Assembly: GCF_006494655.1 (NCBI RefSeq)
Contig: NZ_VHIM01000007.1
Coordinates: 160,286 to 224,285 of the forward strand
Direction: 5' to 3'
DNA length: 64,000 bases
From: Arthrobacter agilis
GTDB lineage: Bacteria; Actinomycetota; Actinomycetes; Actinomycetales; Micrococcaceae
Made by a program: the position numbers and the translations under genes. Under the pieces are notes generated by a model. It had not been told where the DNA came from, searched no databases, and was given only the letters and a program-made list of their open reading frames with translations. Positions 45,800 through 55,094 of this stretch are shown in pieces (within the stretch, counting starts at the first letter, position 1; each line of letters begins with the position of its first letter).

Positions 45800-46884
45800 C
45801 AGAGTTCCACCACGGAGCGCAGCACGGCGCCGCCGTGCATCTTCTCGAAGGCCTCCTCGACCTGGTCGAGCGAGATGCGCTCGGTGACGAAGGCCTCGAG
45901 GTCGAGGGTGCCCTGCAGGTAGTGGCTGACGAGCATCGGGAAGTCCCGGCTGGGCAGGCAGTCCCCGTACCAGGAGGATTTCAACGAGCCCCCGCGGCCG
46001 AAGACGTCCAGCAGCGGGAGTTCGAGGGTCATCTCGGGCGTCGGCACGCCGACGAGCACGACCGTCCCGGCGAGGTCGCGGGCGTAGAACGCCTGCTTGT
46101 ACGTCTCGGGACGCCCGACGGCGTCGATCACGACGTCGGCGCCGTTGCCGCCGGTCAGGGCGTGGACGGCCTCCACGGGGTCCTGCTCCTTGGAGTTGAC
46201 GGTGTGGGTGGCGCCGAGGCCCTTCGCGAGTTCCAGCTTCCGGTCGTCGATGTCGACGGCGATGATCGTGGTGGCGCCCGCGAGCTTCGACCCGGCGACG
46301 GCGGCGATGCCCACTCCACCGCAGCCGATCACGGCGACCGAATCGCCGAGGGACACGTTGCCCGTGTTGATGGCCGCGCCGATGCCCGCCATGACCCCGC
46401 AGCCCAGGAGACCGACGGCGGCGGCATCCGCCGCCGGATCCACCGTGGTGCACTGCCCGGCGGCCACGAGGGTCTTCTCCGCGAAGGCTCCGATCCCGAG
46501 TGCCGCCGTGAGCTCCGTGCCGTCCTCGAGCGTCATCTTTTGCGTGGCGTTGTGCGTGTCGAAGCAGTACTGCGGCTCGCCGCGCCGGCACGCCCGGCAC
46601 TCACCGCAGACGGCACGCCAGTTCAGGATCACGCGATCGCCCGGTGCAACCTGCGTGACGTCGTCGCCCACGGCGCTGACCACTCCCGTGGCCTCGTGGC
46701 CGAGGAGGAAGGGGAACTCGTCGTTGATGCCGCCCTGCTTGTAGTGGAGATCCGTATGGCAGACGCCGCAGGTGAGGATGTCCACCAGCGCCTCGCCCGG
46801 CCCGGGATCCGGGACCAGGATGGTCTCGATGGTGGCGGGGGCATCCTTGGCCCGCACGACGACGCCCTGAACTCTATGCACCAT
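45799..46884 (-). CDS. S-(hydroxymethyl)mycothiol dehydrogenase
   Basis: A 361-residue zinc-dependent class III-type alcohol dehydrogenase. Cys39 ([12 protein letters not shown]), the GHEATG His and a later Cys form the catalytic zinc site. [20 protein letters not shown] holds the structural-zinc cysteines. [20 protein letters not shown] binds NAD. With mycothiol as thiol cofactor it oxidises the formaldehyde adduct to S-formylmycothiol. Length and motifs match actinobacterial MscR/AdhE2 proteins. GGAAGGA is upstream of ATG 46884. Middle gene of a minus-strand mycothiol operon. Confidence 0.92.
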   Translation of the reverse strand: MVHRVQGVVVRAKDAPATIETILVPDPGPGEALVDILTCGVCHTDLHYKQGGINDEFPFLLGHEATGVVSAVGDDVTQVAPGDRVILNWRAVCGECRACRRGEPQYCFDTHNATQKMTLEDGTELTAALGIGAFAEKTLVAAGQCTTVDPAADAAAVGLLGCGVMAGIGAAINTGNVSLGDSVAVIGCGGVGIAAVAGSKLAGATTIIAVDIDDRKLELAKGLGATHTVNSKEQDPVEAVHALTGGNGADVVIDAVGRPETYKQAFYARDLAGTVVLVGVPTPEMTLELPLLDVFGRGGSLKSSWYGDCLPSRDFPMLVSHYLQGTLDLEAFVTERISLDQVEEAFEKMHGGAVLRSVVEL

Positions 46885-46992
46885 GGTCTCGCTGTCCTTC
46901 CGCTGGGTACGTACTGGCGGGCGGACCTCGTCGATCCTGCCCGCCTGTTCCAGCATAGGGGGGGCGCACGGTGCGCGCCGAGGCGCCGCAGG

Positions 46993-47250
46993 TCAGGCTG
47001 CGAGCCGGGTCTTCACGTCGGCGAGGGACGGGTTCGTGGCCGTGCTGCCGTCGGGGAAGATCACGGTGGGAACGGTCTGGTTGCCGCCGTTGAGCGAGGC
47101 CACGAGTTCCGCGGTGCCCTCGACCTCCTCGATGTTCACCTCGGTATACCCGATGCCCTGGGCGTCCAGCTGGGACTTGAGACGGCGGCAGTAGCCGCAC
47201 CACGATGTGGAGAACATGGTGATGGAACCGAATTCTGGCGTGAAGTCCAC
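46993..47250 (-). CDS. mrx1: Mycoredoxin
   Basis: An 85-residue glutaredoxin-fold protein that reduces mycothiol mixed disulfides. The active site is Cys18-Gly-Tyr-Cys21 (FSTSWCGYCRRLKSQL) and the cis-Pro motif is QTVPTVIF. GTG 47250 has AAGGAG four bases upstream and gives the normal length; the longer open frame to 47349 adds an Arg-rich tail of unlikely translation. It precedes the mycothiol dehydrogenase by 108 bases on the same strand. Confidence 0.92.
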   Translation of the reverse strand: MDFTPEFGSITMFSTSWCGYCRRLKSQLDAQGIGYTEVNIEEVEGTAELVASLNGGNQTVPTVIFPDGSTATNPSLADVKTRLAA

Positions 47251-47445
47251 GGTGCTCCTTCGATCGGTGCGGCGGTCCCGCACGGGATGGTATTCGGCGG
47301 ACGGCTCTGGCGCCCGCACTTCCCACAACGCGTCCGGTGCAGCTGACATTCCGTCTCCTCGGTCTCATCCGTCGTCTCCGTCGTGTTTCGTCATCCGCCT
47401 GCCGCTCCACCGCGATCCGGCGGCGGGCAGCGGTAGGCTCACGGC

Positions 47446-47748
47446 ATGCCCGGAGAGAACGAAGAGCAAAACGCGAAGCAGTTGGCAGCGGTGCGTGTGG
47501 CCATCAACGAGGTCGACGAGCAGATCGTCTCGCTCATCGCCCGGCGGGAGCGCCTGGTGCGGCGGGCCGGCGCGCTGAAGCGGGACGACGAATCCGTCCG
47601 CGCGCCGGCACGCGTGGAGCAGGTGATCACGAACGTGCGCGGGTATGCCGAGCGCCTCGGCGTGGACCCCACGGTCGTCGAACACACCTACCGCGCGATG
47701 ATCTCCGCCTTCATCGACTACGAGCTCAAGGTGCGGCGCGGACACTGA
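47446..47748 (+). CDS. Chorismate mutase (AroQ type)
   Basis: A 100-residue all-helical chorismate mutase that converts chorismate to prephenate for Phe/Tyr synthesis. [20 protein letters not shown] is helix 1 with the conserved Arg and Asp. [20 protein letters not shown] has the Lys and Arg contacts. [17 protein letters not shown] is helix 3 with Glu/Gln. Length fits the stand-alone class. Divergent from mrx1. ATG 47446 follows a weak GGTAGG-type site. Confidence 0.88.
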   Translation: MPGENEEQNAKQLAAVRVAINEVDEQIVSLIARRERLVRRAGALKRDDESVRAPARVEQVITNVRGYAERLGVDPTVVEHTYRAMISAFIDYELKVRRGH

Positions 47749-47805
47749 CGCGCCTCCGCGCGGCGAGCGTGTTGGTCGGCCCTGCACCCAGCCGATACGA
47801 TCAGG

Positions 47806-47857
47806 AGGGCGGTTCCGGCCCTTTCGCGGTGCCGCCCTGCCCGTCAGGGCCGCCCTT
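47806..47857 (+). promoter_or_regulatory. Possible alternative-pairing leader of thrS
   Basis: AGGGCGG (47806-47812) can pair with either of two identical CCGCCCT copies, at 47832-47838 or 47850-47856. The first copy can instead help form GCCCT/AGGGC (47834-47838 with 47846-47850). A CTTCTTTC tract follows. Mutually exclusive helices ending near a pyrimidine run just before the ribosome site resemble an attenuator. No T-box core was seen. Speculative. Confidence 0.3.
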
Positions 47858-47884
47858 CTTTCCGATTCCCCGAGGAGACCACCC

Positions 47885-49897
47885 GTGTCAGCGCCGCAGC
47901 CCATGAAACTCATCGTCGACGGCGAAGAGGCGCAGGCGACCACGGGTACCACGGGCGCCGAGGTGTTCTTCGACCGGCGCGACGTCGTCGTCATGCGCGT
48001 GGACGGGGAGCTGCGCGACCTCGACCAGGTGCTGCCCGAGGGCGCATCGGTGGAGGCCGTGACGCTGGAGGACCCCGCGGGCCTCGAGGTGCTCCGGCAC
48101 TCCGCCGCCCACGTGATGGCGCAGGCCGTGCAGGCCCTGCGTCCGGGCGCAAAACTCGGGATCGGCCCGTACATCACCGACGGCTTCTACTTCGACTTCG
48201 ACGTCGAGGAGCCCTTCACACCGGACGAGCTCAAGCAGCTCGAGAAGATGATGCTGAAGATCGTCAACGCGAACCAGCGCTTCGTGCGCCGTGTCGTGTC
48301 CGAGGACGAGGCCCGCGAGGCGATGAAGGACGAGCCGTACAAGCTCGAGCTGATCGGGCTCAAGGGCGGGGCGACCGAGGAGGATGGTGCGTCCGTGGAG
48401 GTCGGCGCCGGCGAGCTGACCATCTACGAGAACGTGGATCGCAAGTCCGGCGACGTCGTCTGGCAGGATCTCTGCCGCGGCCCGCACCTGCCGAACACCA
48501 AGGTCATCTCCAACGCCTACGCGCTGACCCGTTCGGCCGCCGCCTACTGGCGCGGGAGCGAGAAGAACAAGCAGCTGCAGCGCATCTACGGCACGGCGTG
48601 GCCCACCAAGGACGCCCTCAAGGCGTACCAGGAGCGCCTCGCCGAGGCCGAACGCCGAGACCACCGGCGTCTCGGCACCGAACTGGACCTCTTCTCCTTC
48701 CCGGACGAGCTCGGCTCGGGCCTCCCGGTGTTCCATCCCAAGGGTGGAATCATCCGCAAGGCGATGGAGGACTACTCGCGCCAGCGCCACACCGACGCCG
48801 GATACGAGTTCGTCTACACGCCCCACATCACGAAGGGGCACCTGTACGAGGTCTCGGGCCACCTCGACTGGTACCGCGACGGCATGTTCCCGGCGATGCA
48901 CGTGGACGAGGAGCTCAACGAGGACGGTTCGGTGCGCAAGCCCGGGCAGGACTACTACCTCAAGCCCATGAACTGCCCCATGCACAACCTGGTCTTCCGC
49001 TCCCGCGGGCGCTCCTACCGCGAACTGCCGCTGCGGCTGTTCGAGTTCGGGTCGGTGTACCGCTACGAGAAGTCCGGTGTGATCCACGGTCTGACCCGCG
49101 TGCGGGGGATGACCCAGGACGACGCCCACATCTACTGCACGCGTGAGCAGATGAAGGACGAGCTCACCGGGACGCTGAACTTCGTGCTCGGCCTGCTGAA
49201 GGACTACGGCCTCGAGGACTTCTACCTCGAGCTCTCCACGCGCAATCCCGAGAAGTCCGTCGGTTCGGACGAGATCTGGGACGAGGCCACGCGCACGCTG
49301 GCCGAGGTCGCCGAGGCCTCCGGCCTGGACCTCGTGCCCGATCCCGGGGGCGCCGCCTTCTACGGGCCCAAGATCTCGGTCCAGGCGCGTGACGCGATCG
49401 GGCGCACCTGGCAGATGTCGACCATCCAGCTGGACTTCAACCTGCCCGAGCGGTTCGAGCTCGAGTACCAGGCCGCGGACGGGTCACGCCAGCGCCCCGT
49501 CATGATCCACCGGGCCCTCTTCGGCTCGATCGAGCGCTTCATGGGCGTGCTCACGGAGCACTACGCCGGCGCGTTCCCCGCCTGGCTGGCGCCTGTGCAG
49601 GTCCTCGCCATCCCCGTGGCCGAGGCATTCAACGACTACCTGTACGACGTCGTCGACAAGCTGAAGGCGGAGGGCATCCGGGCGCAGGTGGACGCCGGCT
49701 CCGATCGCTTCCCGAAGAAGATCCGCACGGCCAGCAAGGAGAAGGTGCCGTTCGTCCTGATCGCGGGCGGAGAGGACCAGGAGGCCAACGCCGTGTCCTT
49801 CCGGTTCCGTGACGGCAGCCAGGACAACCAGGTCCCGGTGGACGAGGCCGTCCGCCGGATCGTGGAGGCGGTCCGCAGCAGGGAAGCCACCGTCTGA
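47885..49897 (+). CDS. thrS: Threonine--tRNA ligase
   Basis: A 670-residue class II synthetase. The TGS domain is at residues 1-65. The editing domain opens with [12 protein letters not shown], one of its zinc/His motifs, and continues to about 245. The catalytic core has [14 protein letters not shown] zinc Cys (MNCPMHN), motif 2 [14 protein letters not shown] and motif 3 region [15 protein letters not shown]. The C-terminal anticodon-binding domain ends near 670. GTG 47885 has GAGGAGA about six bases upstream. Its stop overlaps the next start. Confidence 0.97.
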   Translation: MSAPQPMKLIVDGEEAQATTGTTGAEVFFDRRDVVVMRVDGELRDLDQVLPEGASVEAVTLEDPAGLEVLRHSAAHVMAQAVQALRPGAKLGIGPYITDGFYFDFDVEEPFTPDELKQLEKMMLKIVNANQRFVRRVVSEDEAREAMKDEPYKLELIGLKGGATEEDGASVEVGAGELTIYENVDRKSGDVVWQDLCRGPHLPNTKVISNAYALTRSAAAYWRGSEKNKQLQRIYGTAWPTKDALKAYQERLAEAERRDHRRLGTELDLFSFPDELGSGLPVFHPKGGIIRKAMEDYSRQRHTDAGYEFVYTPHITKGHLYEVSGHLDWYRDGMFPAMHVDEELNEDGSVRKPGQDYYLKPMNCPMHNLVFRSRGRSYRELPLRLFEFGSVYRYEKSGVIHGLTRVRGMTQDDAHIYCTREQMKDELTGTLNFVLGLLKDYGLEDFYLELSTRNPEKSVGSDEIWDEATRTLAEVAEASGLDLVPDPGGAAFYGPKISVQARDAIGRTWQMSTIQLDFNLPERFELEYQAADGSRQRPVMIHRALFGSIERFMGVLTEHYAGAFPAWLAPVQVLAIPVAEAFNDYLYDVVDKLKAEGIRAQVDAGSDRFPKKIRTASKEKVPFVLIAGGEDQEANAVSFRFRDGSQDNQVPVDEAVRRIVEAVRSREATV

Positions 49898-50535
49898 TGG
49901 GGGTGGGGGATGAGGGTACGCCCGCGGGCGCTTCGACCGGTGTCTATCCGGGGGACGTCGACGTGACCGACGACGTCGGGCTTGCGGGTGTACCGGATGC
50001 CTTCCAGCGGCTGTGGACCCCGCACCGTCTCGCCTACATCAAGGGCGGGCAGGACCAGGTGACGTCCGAGCACACGTGTCCCTTCTGCCGGGCTCCCCAC
50101 CAGACGGACGAGGAGGCGCTGATCGTGCACCGGGGTCGCCACGCCTTCGTGCTGCTCAACCTTTTCCCCTACAACGCCGGCCACCTGCTGGTCTGCCCGT
50201 ACCGGCACGTGCCGGACTACACGGACGTGGACGAGGCGGAGACGGCGGAGATCGCCGCGCTCACACAGACTGCCATGCGGGTGCTGCGCCGCGTCGCGAG
50301 CCCGACCGGGTTCAACCTCGGGATGAACCAGGGTGCCACGGGCGGTGCGGGCATCGCGGCCCACCTGCACCAGCACGTGGTGCCGAGATGGGGCGGGGAC
50401 GGCAACTTCCTGCCGATCATCGCGCAGACGAAAGCCATGACACAGACACTCGGCGAGGTCCGCGAGCAGGTCGCGGCCGCCTGGCCGGTGAGCGACGACG
50501 AAACCGGTGCGGCGGGATCGACGGCTCCATGCTGA
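49897..50535 (+). CDS. HIT-family nucleotide hydrolase/phosphorylase
   Basis: A 212-residue HIT protein. The catalytic triad motif is AAHLHQHVVPRW (His-x-His-x-His). FVLLNLFPYNAGHLLVCPYRH is the conserved nucleotide-binding half and EHTCPFCRA a zinc-type Cys pair. In Mycobacterium the equivalent gene between thrS and pgsA encodes an Ap4A phosphorylase-type enzyme, so a role in dinucleoside polyphosphate turnover is probable. ATG overlaps the thrS stop. Confidence 0.9.
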   Translation: MGVGDEGTPAGASTGVYPGDVDVTDDVGLAGVPDAFQRLWTPHRLAYIKGGQDQVTSEHTCPFCRAPHQTDEEALIVHRGRHAFVLLNLFPYNAGHLLVCPYRHVPDYTDVDEAETAEIAALTQTAMRVLRRVASPTGFNLGMNQGATGGAGIAAHLHQHVVPRWGGDGNFLPIIAQTKAMTQTLGEVREQVAAAWPVSDDETGAAGSTAPC

Positions 50536-51149
50536 ACCGGTACGCGCGCGGCTTCTTCACGCGGCTCTTCACCCCGCTCGCGCGGCTGCTGCTGCGATGG
50601 GGCGTCACGCCCGATGCCGTCACGATCGCGGGCACCGTCGGTGTGGCGGGCGCCGCCCTCGTTTTCTACCCGATCGGCCAGCTGTTCTGGGGCACCGTCG
50701 TGATCACGCTGTTCGTCTTCTCCGACGTGATCGACGGCATCATGGCGCGCATGAAAGGCTCCGGCGGGCCCTGGGGCAGCTTCCTGGACTCCACCCTGGA
50801 CCGCATCGCCGACGGTGCTCTCTTCGCCGCCGTCGCCATCTGGTTCTTCACGGGCGGCCACAATCCGGCCATCGCGATCGCGGCCCTCGCCTGCCTGGTC
50901 CTCGGGATGATCGTGTCCTACGCACGCGCCAAGGCCGAGTCCCTGGGCTTCACGGCCAATGTCGGAGTGGCCGAGCGCGCCGAGCGCCTCGTGTCCGTCC
51001 TCGTGGTCACCGGCCTGACGGGACTGGGACTGCCCCAGGGATTCCTCCTGGTCGTCCTCGTGGTCCTGGCGCTGGCGAGCCTCGTCACGGTGTACCAGCG
51101 CGTCCGCGCGGTGCGGCGCCAGTCGCTCGAGGCGCCGTCGCCGTCCTGA
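50529..51149 (+). CDS. CDP-alcohol phosphatidyltransferase (PIP synthase type)
   Basis: A 206-residue membrane enzyme with about six helices. The complete CDP-alcohol phosphotransferase motif reads Asp66-x2-Asp69-Gly-x2-Ala-Arg-x8-Gly-x3-Asp87-x3-Asp91 (SDVIDGIMARMKG, then GSFLDSTLDR). Position next to thrS and a HIT gene is that of actinobacterial phosphatidylinositol-phosphate synthase, which makes PIP from CDP-diacylglycerol and inositol phosphate. ATG overlaps the HIT gene by seven bases. The usual downstream mannoside acyltransferase gene is absent here. Confidence 0.88.
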   Translation: MLNRYARGFFTRLFTPLARLLLRWGVTPDAVTIAGTVGVAGAALVFYPIGQLFWGTVVITLFVFSDVIDGIMARMKGSGGPWGSFLDSTLDRIADGALFAAVAIWFFTGGHNPAIAIAALACLVLGMIVSYARAKAESLGFTANVGVAERAERLVSVLVVTGLTGLGLPQGFLLVVLVVLALASLVTVYQRVRAVRRQSLEAPSPS

Positions 51150-51177
51150 CGCCGGTCGCTCGAGCGGTGGTCCGCTC

Positions 51178-52002
51178 TCAGCAGGCCGACGCGAAGGCCG
51201 CCTGCGGCACGGCCGAGCCCGGCGTGTGGAGGCGCAGGGGCGAGAGCGCTGAACCGAGTGCCGAGAGGTAGTCGGCGCGACGCTTGGGGGAGGCCTTCGC
51301 AGGAGTTGCCGGCCTGGCCGCTGCGGCGTCGCCGTAGTGGGTCGTCATGCCCTCCTGGAGCATCTTCAGCGCCTCGGACTTCTGCTGGGACACGGCCGAG
51401 TGCGTGATCCCGAGATCGGCGGCGACCTCGCTCACCGAACGGCCCTCGAAGAAGACCTGTTCGATGATGTGGCGCATCCGCAGCGGAAGGTGCTTGACGG
51501 CGACCCGAAGATGCCGGATCTGTTCCTCGGCGAGGATGGAGGCCTCGGGCAGCTGGTCAGCGCTCGGGACGAAATCGAGCACCATCTCATCGAGGGTGTG
51601 GACCGAGCGTGCGGCGTCGTCGAGGGCCGTCTGTACTTCCTGCCGGCTGATGCCGAGGGTGCTCGCCAGTTCGTCGGTGGACGGCCGACGGCCGAGGGAT
51701 GCCGCGAGCGCATCCTGCGCTGCGAGCGTGTCACCGATCCGACGGCGGACGGACCGCGGGGCCCAGTCCTGGGAGCGCATCTCGTCGGCGAAGGCGCCGG
51801 TGATCCGACGCCGCGCGTAGGCGCCGAAGGGCACCCCCAGCGAGGAATCGAAGGAGTCGGCCGACGTCACGAGGGCGATCGCACCCACCGAGGCCATGTC
51901 GTCACGCGACAGGTGCGTGGCGCGCGCGCAGAGCGCCGAGACGAGGTACCCGACCAGAGGCAGGTTGTCGACGATGAGTTTTTCACGGTCACGTGAATGC
52001 AT
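51178..52002 (-). CDS. FliA/WhiG-like sigma factor
   Basis: A 274-residue group 3 sigma factor. Region 2 (NLPLVGYLVSALCARATHLS onward, with FGAYARRRITGAFADEMRSQ) is followed by region 3 (LGRRPSTDELASTLGISRQE) and region 4 (LPLRMRHIIEQVFFEG, then EVAADLGITHSAVSQQKSEA). About 45 extra residues follow region 4. No flagellar or sporulation genes are in the window. ATG 52002 has GGGGAG seven bases upstream; the TTG at 52008 is less likely. Convergent with the PIP synthase gene. Confidence 0.88.
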   Translation of the reverse strand: MHSRDREKLIVDNLPLVGYLVSALCARATHLSRDDMASVGAIALVTSADSFDSSLGVPFGAYARRRITGAFADEMRSQDWAPRSVRRRIGDTLAAQDALAASLGRRPSTDELASTLGISRQEVQTALDDAARSVHTLDEMVLDFVPSADQLPEASILAEEQIRHLRVAVKHLPLRMRHIIEQVFFEGRSVSEVAADLGITHSAVSQQKSEALKMLQEGMTTHYGDAAAARPATPAKASPKRRADYLSALGSALSPLRLHTPGSAVPQAAFASAC

Positions 52003-52215
52003 GAGCAAGCTCCCCAGCCGCTTGTGCGAATACCGTCGAAACAGATCCAGGAGATCCGCCCGTCGGTCGATGTCCTCCTGAAAGTATCAGCGCCGTTCCC
52101 ACGGATCCGGGTGCTGTGGCCAATCTTGTGCAAAGGCTGAGTTTCGCCCGTCGGACCCCGGTCAGGCGGTGCCGATGCGCAAGAACACCTCAAGCGGGGG
52201 CGTGGCCCCATCGGG

Positions 52216-52659
52216 TCAGGACGCGCGCCGCCGCTGGAAAGGATCATGGTCCACGGTGAGGCTCATCGTGTGTTCCACGGGGTCGGCGCACAGGATGTCG
52301 TGCATGAGGGCGAGCCATTCGAGCGCGGTGCTGCGCTCCGTGAAGTACTCGGCCGGGTACGCGGCCTGCTCGTAGGGTGCGGACAGCATGCGGTCCATCG
52401 GCTCGGCGCCGACGAGGGCGCACGCGAGGATGTCCCGGGCGGAGGTGAGGACGCGCCGGGCTCCCGGCGAGATGGACCGCACGCGGCCGAGCTCGAAGAG
52501 CAGCACGTACTGGCGGTTCCCCGTCAGGTCGAAGCTCTGCCGGAGGATCTCGACGGCGTCGCCCTCCGTGATCACGGACCCCTGGTCGACCCGCAGGAGC
52601 ACCGCGCACCGTTCGAGGCGCTGGAGGACGAAGGGGCGGGAGGGCTTGCTGCTGGTCAT
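52216..52659 (-). CDS. STAS/SpoIIAA-like domain protein
   Basis: A 147-residue protein related in pattern to the one at 4462-4851. It has a beta strand RQYVLLFELGRV, a helix SPGARRVLTSARDI, the strand ACALVGAEPMDRML, and C-terminal YFTERSTALEWLALMHD. ATG 52659 follows AAAGAGA; longer frames exist but add an unlikely leader. It lies 207 bases upstream of the sigma factor gene on the same strand. A regulatory, anti-anti-sigma-like role is an attractive but unproven reading. Confidence 0.7.
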   Translation of the reverse strand: MTSSKPSRPFVLQRLERCAVLLRVDQGSVITEGDAVEILRQSFDLTGNRQYVLLFELGRVRSISPGARRVLTSARDILACALVGAEPMDRMLSAPYEQAAYPAEYFTERSTALEWLALMHDILCADPVEHTMSLTVDHDPFQRRRAS

Positions 52660-52916
52660 GGTCTCTTTCGCCGGTCTCGGAGGAGCTGCACCGGACGACC
52701 GAACCACGTGTATTGCTCGAGACCTGAGGGATCGCCGGAGGATCCATCATAGGCACCGGCGGACCGTCCGCCGGAACCCGGTCGGTCCATGACGCGACCG
52801 GGTTCCGACGTCGCGCCTCATCGGTGCCGTCTACCGCGTGCATGCTGCGATCGATGATTCCGGGCCGGCTGAACCGTCCAACGGGTATCAGTCATGCACT
52901 CCGGAAGGACAGCACC

Positions 52917-53117
52917 ATGCCACCCCTCGGATTCCAGCCCGCGGACCTGCAGATCGTCTCGGAGGGGGACCTGCTGCTGCTGCAGGCGGGCAGGGCCGCA
53001 CCGGGTCCGGGACGTGGAGGCGACGGACCGGGGCGTCGGGCCTCTCCCTGGGCGGCGGAGGCCGTGGACCGCGTGCTGGACGAGCTCGATCGCAGGGACG
53101 CGGCGGTCACGGCCTGA
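52917..53117 (+). CDS. Small hypothetical protein
   Basis: A 66-residue protein (start MPPLGFQPADLQIVSEGDLL, end VDRVLDELDRRDAAVTA) with a glycine/proline-rich middle and amphipathic C-terminal helix. GGAAGGA lies about eight bases before ATG 52917. Its stop is inside the left arm of the terminator hairpin that follows. No family recognised. Confidence 0.5.
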   Translation: MPPLGFQPADLQIVSEGDLLLLQAGRAAPGPGRGGDGPGRRASPWAAEAVDRVLDELDRRDAAVTA

Positions 53118-53145
53118 CCGGACGGGCAAGGTCCCGTCCGGTCAG
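53114..53145. terminator. Hairpin between convergent genes
   Basis: A perfect 13-base inverted repeat (53114-53126 with 53133-53145) and six-base loop CAAGGT. It overlaps the stop of the small plus-strand gene and lies 16 bases past the stop of the minus-strand monooxygenase gene, so it may terminate both. Confidence 0.8.
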
Positions 53146-53161
53146 GTGATGCCGAGCGTGC

Positions 53162-54418
53162 TCAGGCTCCGGGTTGCGGGGTGGTCGGTGCCGATCCGAT
53201 GGACCAGACGCGCGGAGGCACTGCGCCGTTGACCGCGTGGTCGCCGACGATCCGCGCCTTGAACACCCAGGGGTTGTGGTTGGCGGCCGTGCGCGCGTTC
53301 CGCCAGTGGCGGTCGAAGTTCTTCGACGTACTCACCCCGGAGGCCGCGAGCGCATTGAACACGTCGGAGGTGGCCCGGGTGGCCAGCGCCGAGAGGACCA
53401 CCTGTGCCTTCGCCGTCTCGAGCTCCGCGATGTCGTTGCGCCGCTCGTCCTCGACGTCGTCGTCGAGGAACGCACCCTCGTAGGCGTGCTGCAGCGCCCT
53501 CGCGGCACGCTCGACCGTCGCGCCGGCCGCATATGCCGCCGCGGAGACCTCGCCGATGACCTGCAGGATCTGCGGATCGGCTGCGAACGACGACGCATTG
53601 CCGTGGCTGAAGATACGCGTCCTGTTGCGAACCTCGTGGGCGACGTCCCGCTCCGCAGCCGTGATGGTGCCCGCGAGGACGGCGAGGAGAACCGCCTGGT
53701 AGAACGCGGTCTGGTACTTGAACCGCGTGTCGAAGTCGATGACGTTCTCGGCGTCGACGCGTGCTGCGTCGAAGGTGGAGGTCCCGGACCCCGTGGTCTG
53801 CTGACCGAAGCCGTCCCAGTCATCCGCGTGGGTCACCCCCGGCTGATGCGCGCTGACCACCGCGATCACCTTGACGCCGTTGTCAGTGCGCTGGGCGAAG
53901 GTGTCGATCCAGTCCACGAAGATGCTGCCCGTGGAGTAGTACTTGGTGCCGCTGACGCGGAAGCCGCCGTCGTTCCTGTCCGGGTCGGGGCTGACCTTCG
54001 TGATCACGTCGCCGATGGTGACCCCGCCCACCTCGGTCCAGGAGTTGCCGACCGTCTCGCCCGCCACGAATCGCTTCAGCCAGGCAGTGCGCTGCGGGCC
54101 GGTGGAGACGAGCCGGTCCTCGACGAAGGCGAAGTGCGCGCGGAGCGCTTGCGGGATGTTCGAATCCGCTGCCGCGAGTTCGGTGAGGAGCCGGAACAGC
54201 TGGGGGAGTGAGGCGCCGAAGCCGCCGTCGGCCGCAGGAACCCGGAGAGCGCCGAAGCCGGCGTCGATCAGGGACCTGATCTCTGCGCGGGGCAACTCGT
54301 GCTCGCGCTCCCGGCGCGATGCGCCCTCGGCGATCCGTGCGAAGAGGGGGCGGAAGCGGGCGGCGAGGAGTTCGTAGTCGGCGTCGGCGGCGGGATGGGC
54401 GTGGGTCAGGGTGGTCAT
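53162..54418 (-). CDS. Acyl-CoA-dehydrogenase-fold flavin monooxygenase (DszC/SfnB type)
   Basis: A 418-residue protein with the acyl-CoA dehydrogenase fold but DszC/SfnB-type features. RSLIDAGFGALRVPAADGGF is in the N-terminal helical domain. The middle domain has GFRVSGTKYYSTGSIFVDWI. The C-terminus carries RHWRNARTAANHNPWVFKAR, the signature of flavin-dependent N- or S-oxygenases. Such enzymes use reduced FMN from a partner reductase to oxidise sulfur or nitrogen compounds. AAAGG lies seven bases before ATG 54418. Downstream of the AmiS gene on the same strand. Substrate unknown. Confidence 0.83.
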   Translation of the reverse strand: MTTLTHAHPAADADYELLAARFRPLFARIAEGASRREREHELPRAEIRSLIDAGFGALRVPAADGGFGASLPQLFRLLTELAAADSNIPQALRAHFAFVEDRLVSTGPQRTAWLKRFVAGETVGNSWTEVGGVTIGDVITKVSPDPDRNDGGFRVSGTKYYSTGSIFVDWIDTFAQRTDNGVKVIAVVSAHQPGVTHADDWDGFGQQTTGSGTSTFDAARVDAENVIDFDTRFKYQTAFYQAVLLAVLAGTITAAERDVAHEVRNRTRIFSHGNASSFAADPQILQVIGEVSAAAYAAGATVERAARALQHAYEGAFLDDDVEDERRNDIAELETAKAQVVLSALATRATSDVFNALAASGVSTSKNFDRHWRNARTAANHNPWVFKARIVGDHAVNGAVPPRVWSIGSAPTTPQPGA

Positions 54419-54442
54419 GGCGAACCTTTCGGGGGTGGGTGA

Positions 54443-54485
54443 GTAGTCAGCTAGTCAGGCAAGCAGGCAGTCAGTCAGGTCAGGC
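54443..54485. repeat. Imperfect AGTCAG/GGCA repeats in spacer
   Basis: The short gap between the AmiS-like and monooxygenase genes is built from imperfect direct repeats of AGTCAG and AGGCA units. They extend into the end of the AmiS frame. Replication slippage could vary the spacing between the two genes. Confidence 0.55.
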
Positions 54486-55094
54486 GGTGACGGGTGTCCG
54501 TGGTGCTGCGACCGGTTGTACGGGGCGGGCACCGACGGTCGCCGCGACCGCGTACAGGACCCCGAGGACGACGGCGGAGATGATGACGGCCGTGACGTCG
54601 GTGGGCCAGACGCCGGTCAGGCCGAGAGCGGCCGGGAGTACTGTGCTGCAGGTGCCGACGAGGATCGCGCTCCACGCGGTGACGCTCGTCAGCCGGGCGG
54701 CGCCGCGGGCCAGCAGCAGGAAGAAGAGCGTCCAGAGCACCGCCCAGCTCAGCCACAGCACGGAGGTCAGGGGGTCGCGGGCTGCCGAGGTGGCCGCGAA
54801 GCCGAGGGCGAGTACCGCGACGAATCCGCAGAACCAGCCGACGCCGGCGGACCCGAGGCCGGCCACCGAGCTCAGCCCGACATACAGGTAGGTGAGCCCG
54901 AACAGGACGATCCCCGCGGCCGAGGTGGCCGCGCCGGTGCCGCCGGTCGATGCGATCAGCAGGGCGATGCCCAGCTGCAGTGCACCGATGGCCAGGTTGA
55001 AGAAGCCGGAGTCGCGAGCCGGGACGCGACCCAGCAGGCCGAGGCCGTTGATCAGGAGGGCTGCTCCGGAGAGCAGGAGGCAGATGTACGACAT
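54480..55094 (-). CDS. AmiS/UreI-family amide/urea channel
   Basis: A 204-residue membrane protein with about six or seven helices. The family opening SYICLLLSGAALLINGLGLL, NLAIGALQLGIALL, FGLTYLYVGLSSVAGLGSAG and GWFCGFVAVLALGF match the AmiS/UreI pattern of small-amide and urea channels. It starts a two-gene unit with the flavin monooxygenase. It could feed the allophanate/carboxylase pathway at 22-31 kb, though the two are 25 kb apart. Ribosome site weak. Confidence 0.85.
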   Translation of the reverse strand: MSYICLLLSGAALLINGLGLLGRVPARDSGFFNLAIGALQLGIALLIASTGGTGAATSAAGIVLFGLTYLYVGLSSVAGLGSAGVGWFCGFVAVLALGFAATSAARDPLTSVLWLSWAVLWTLFFLLLARGAARLTSVTAWSAILVGTCSTVLPAALGLTGVWPTDVTAVIISAVVLGVLYAVAATVGARPVQPVAAPRTPVTA

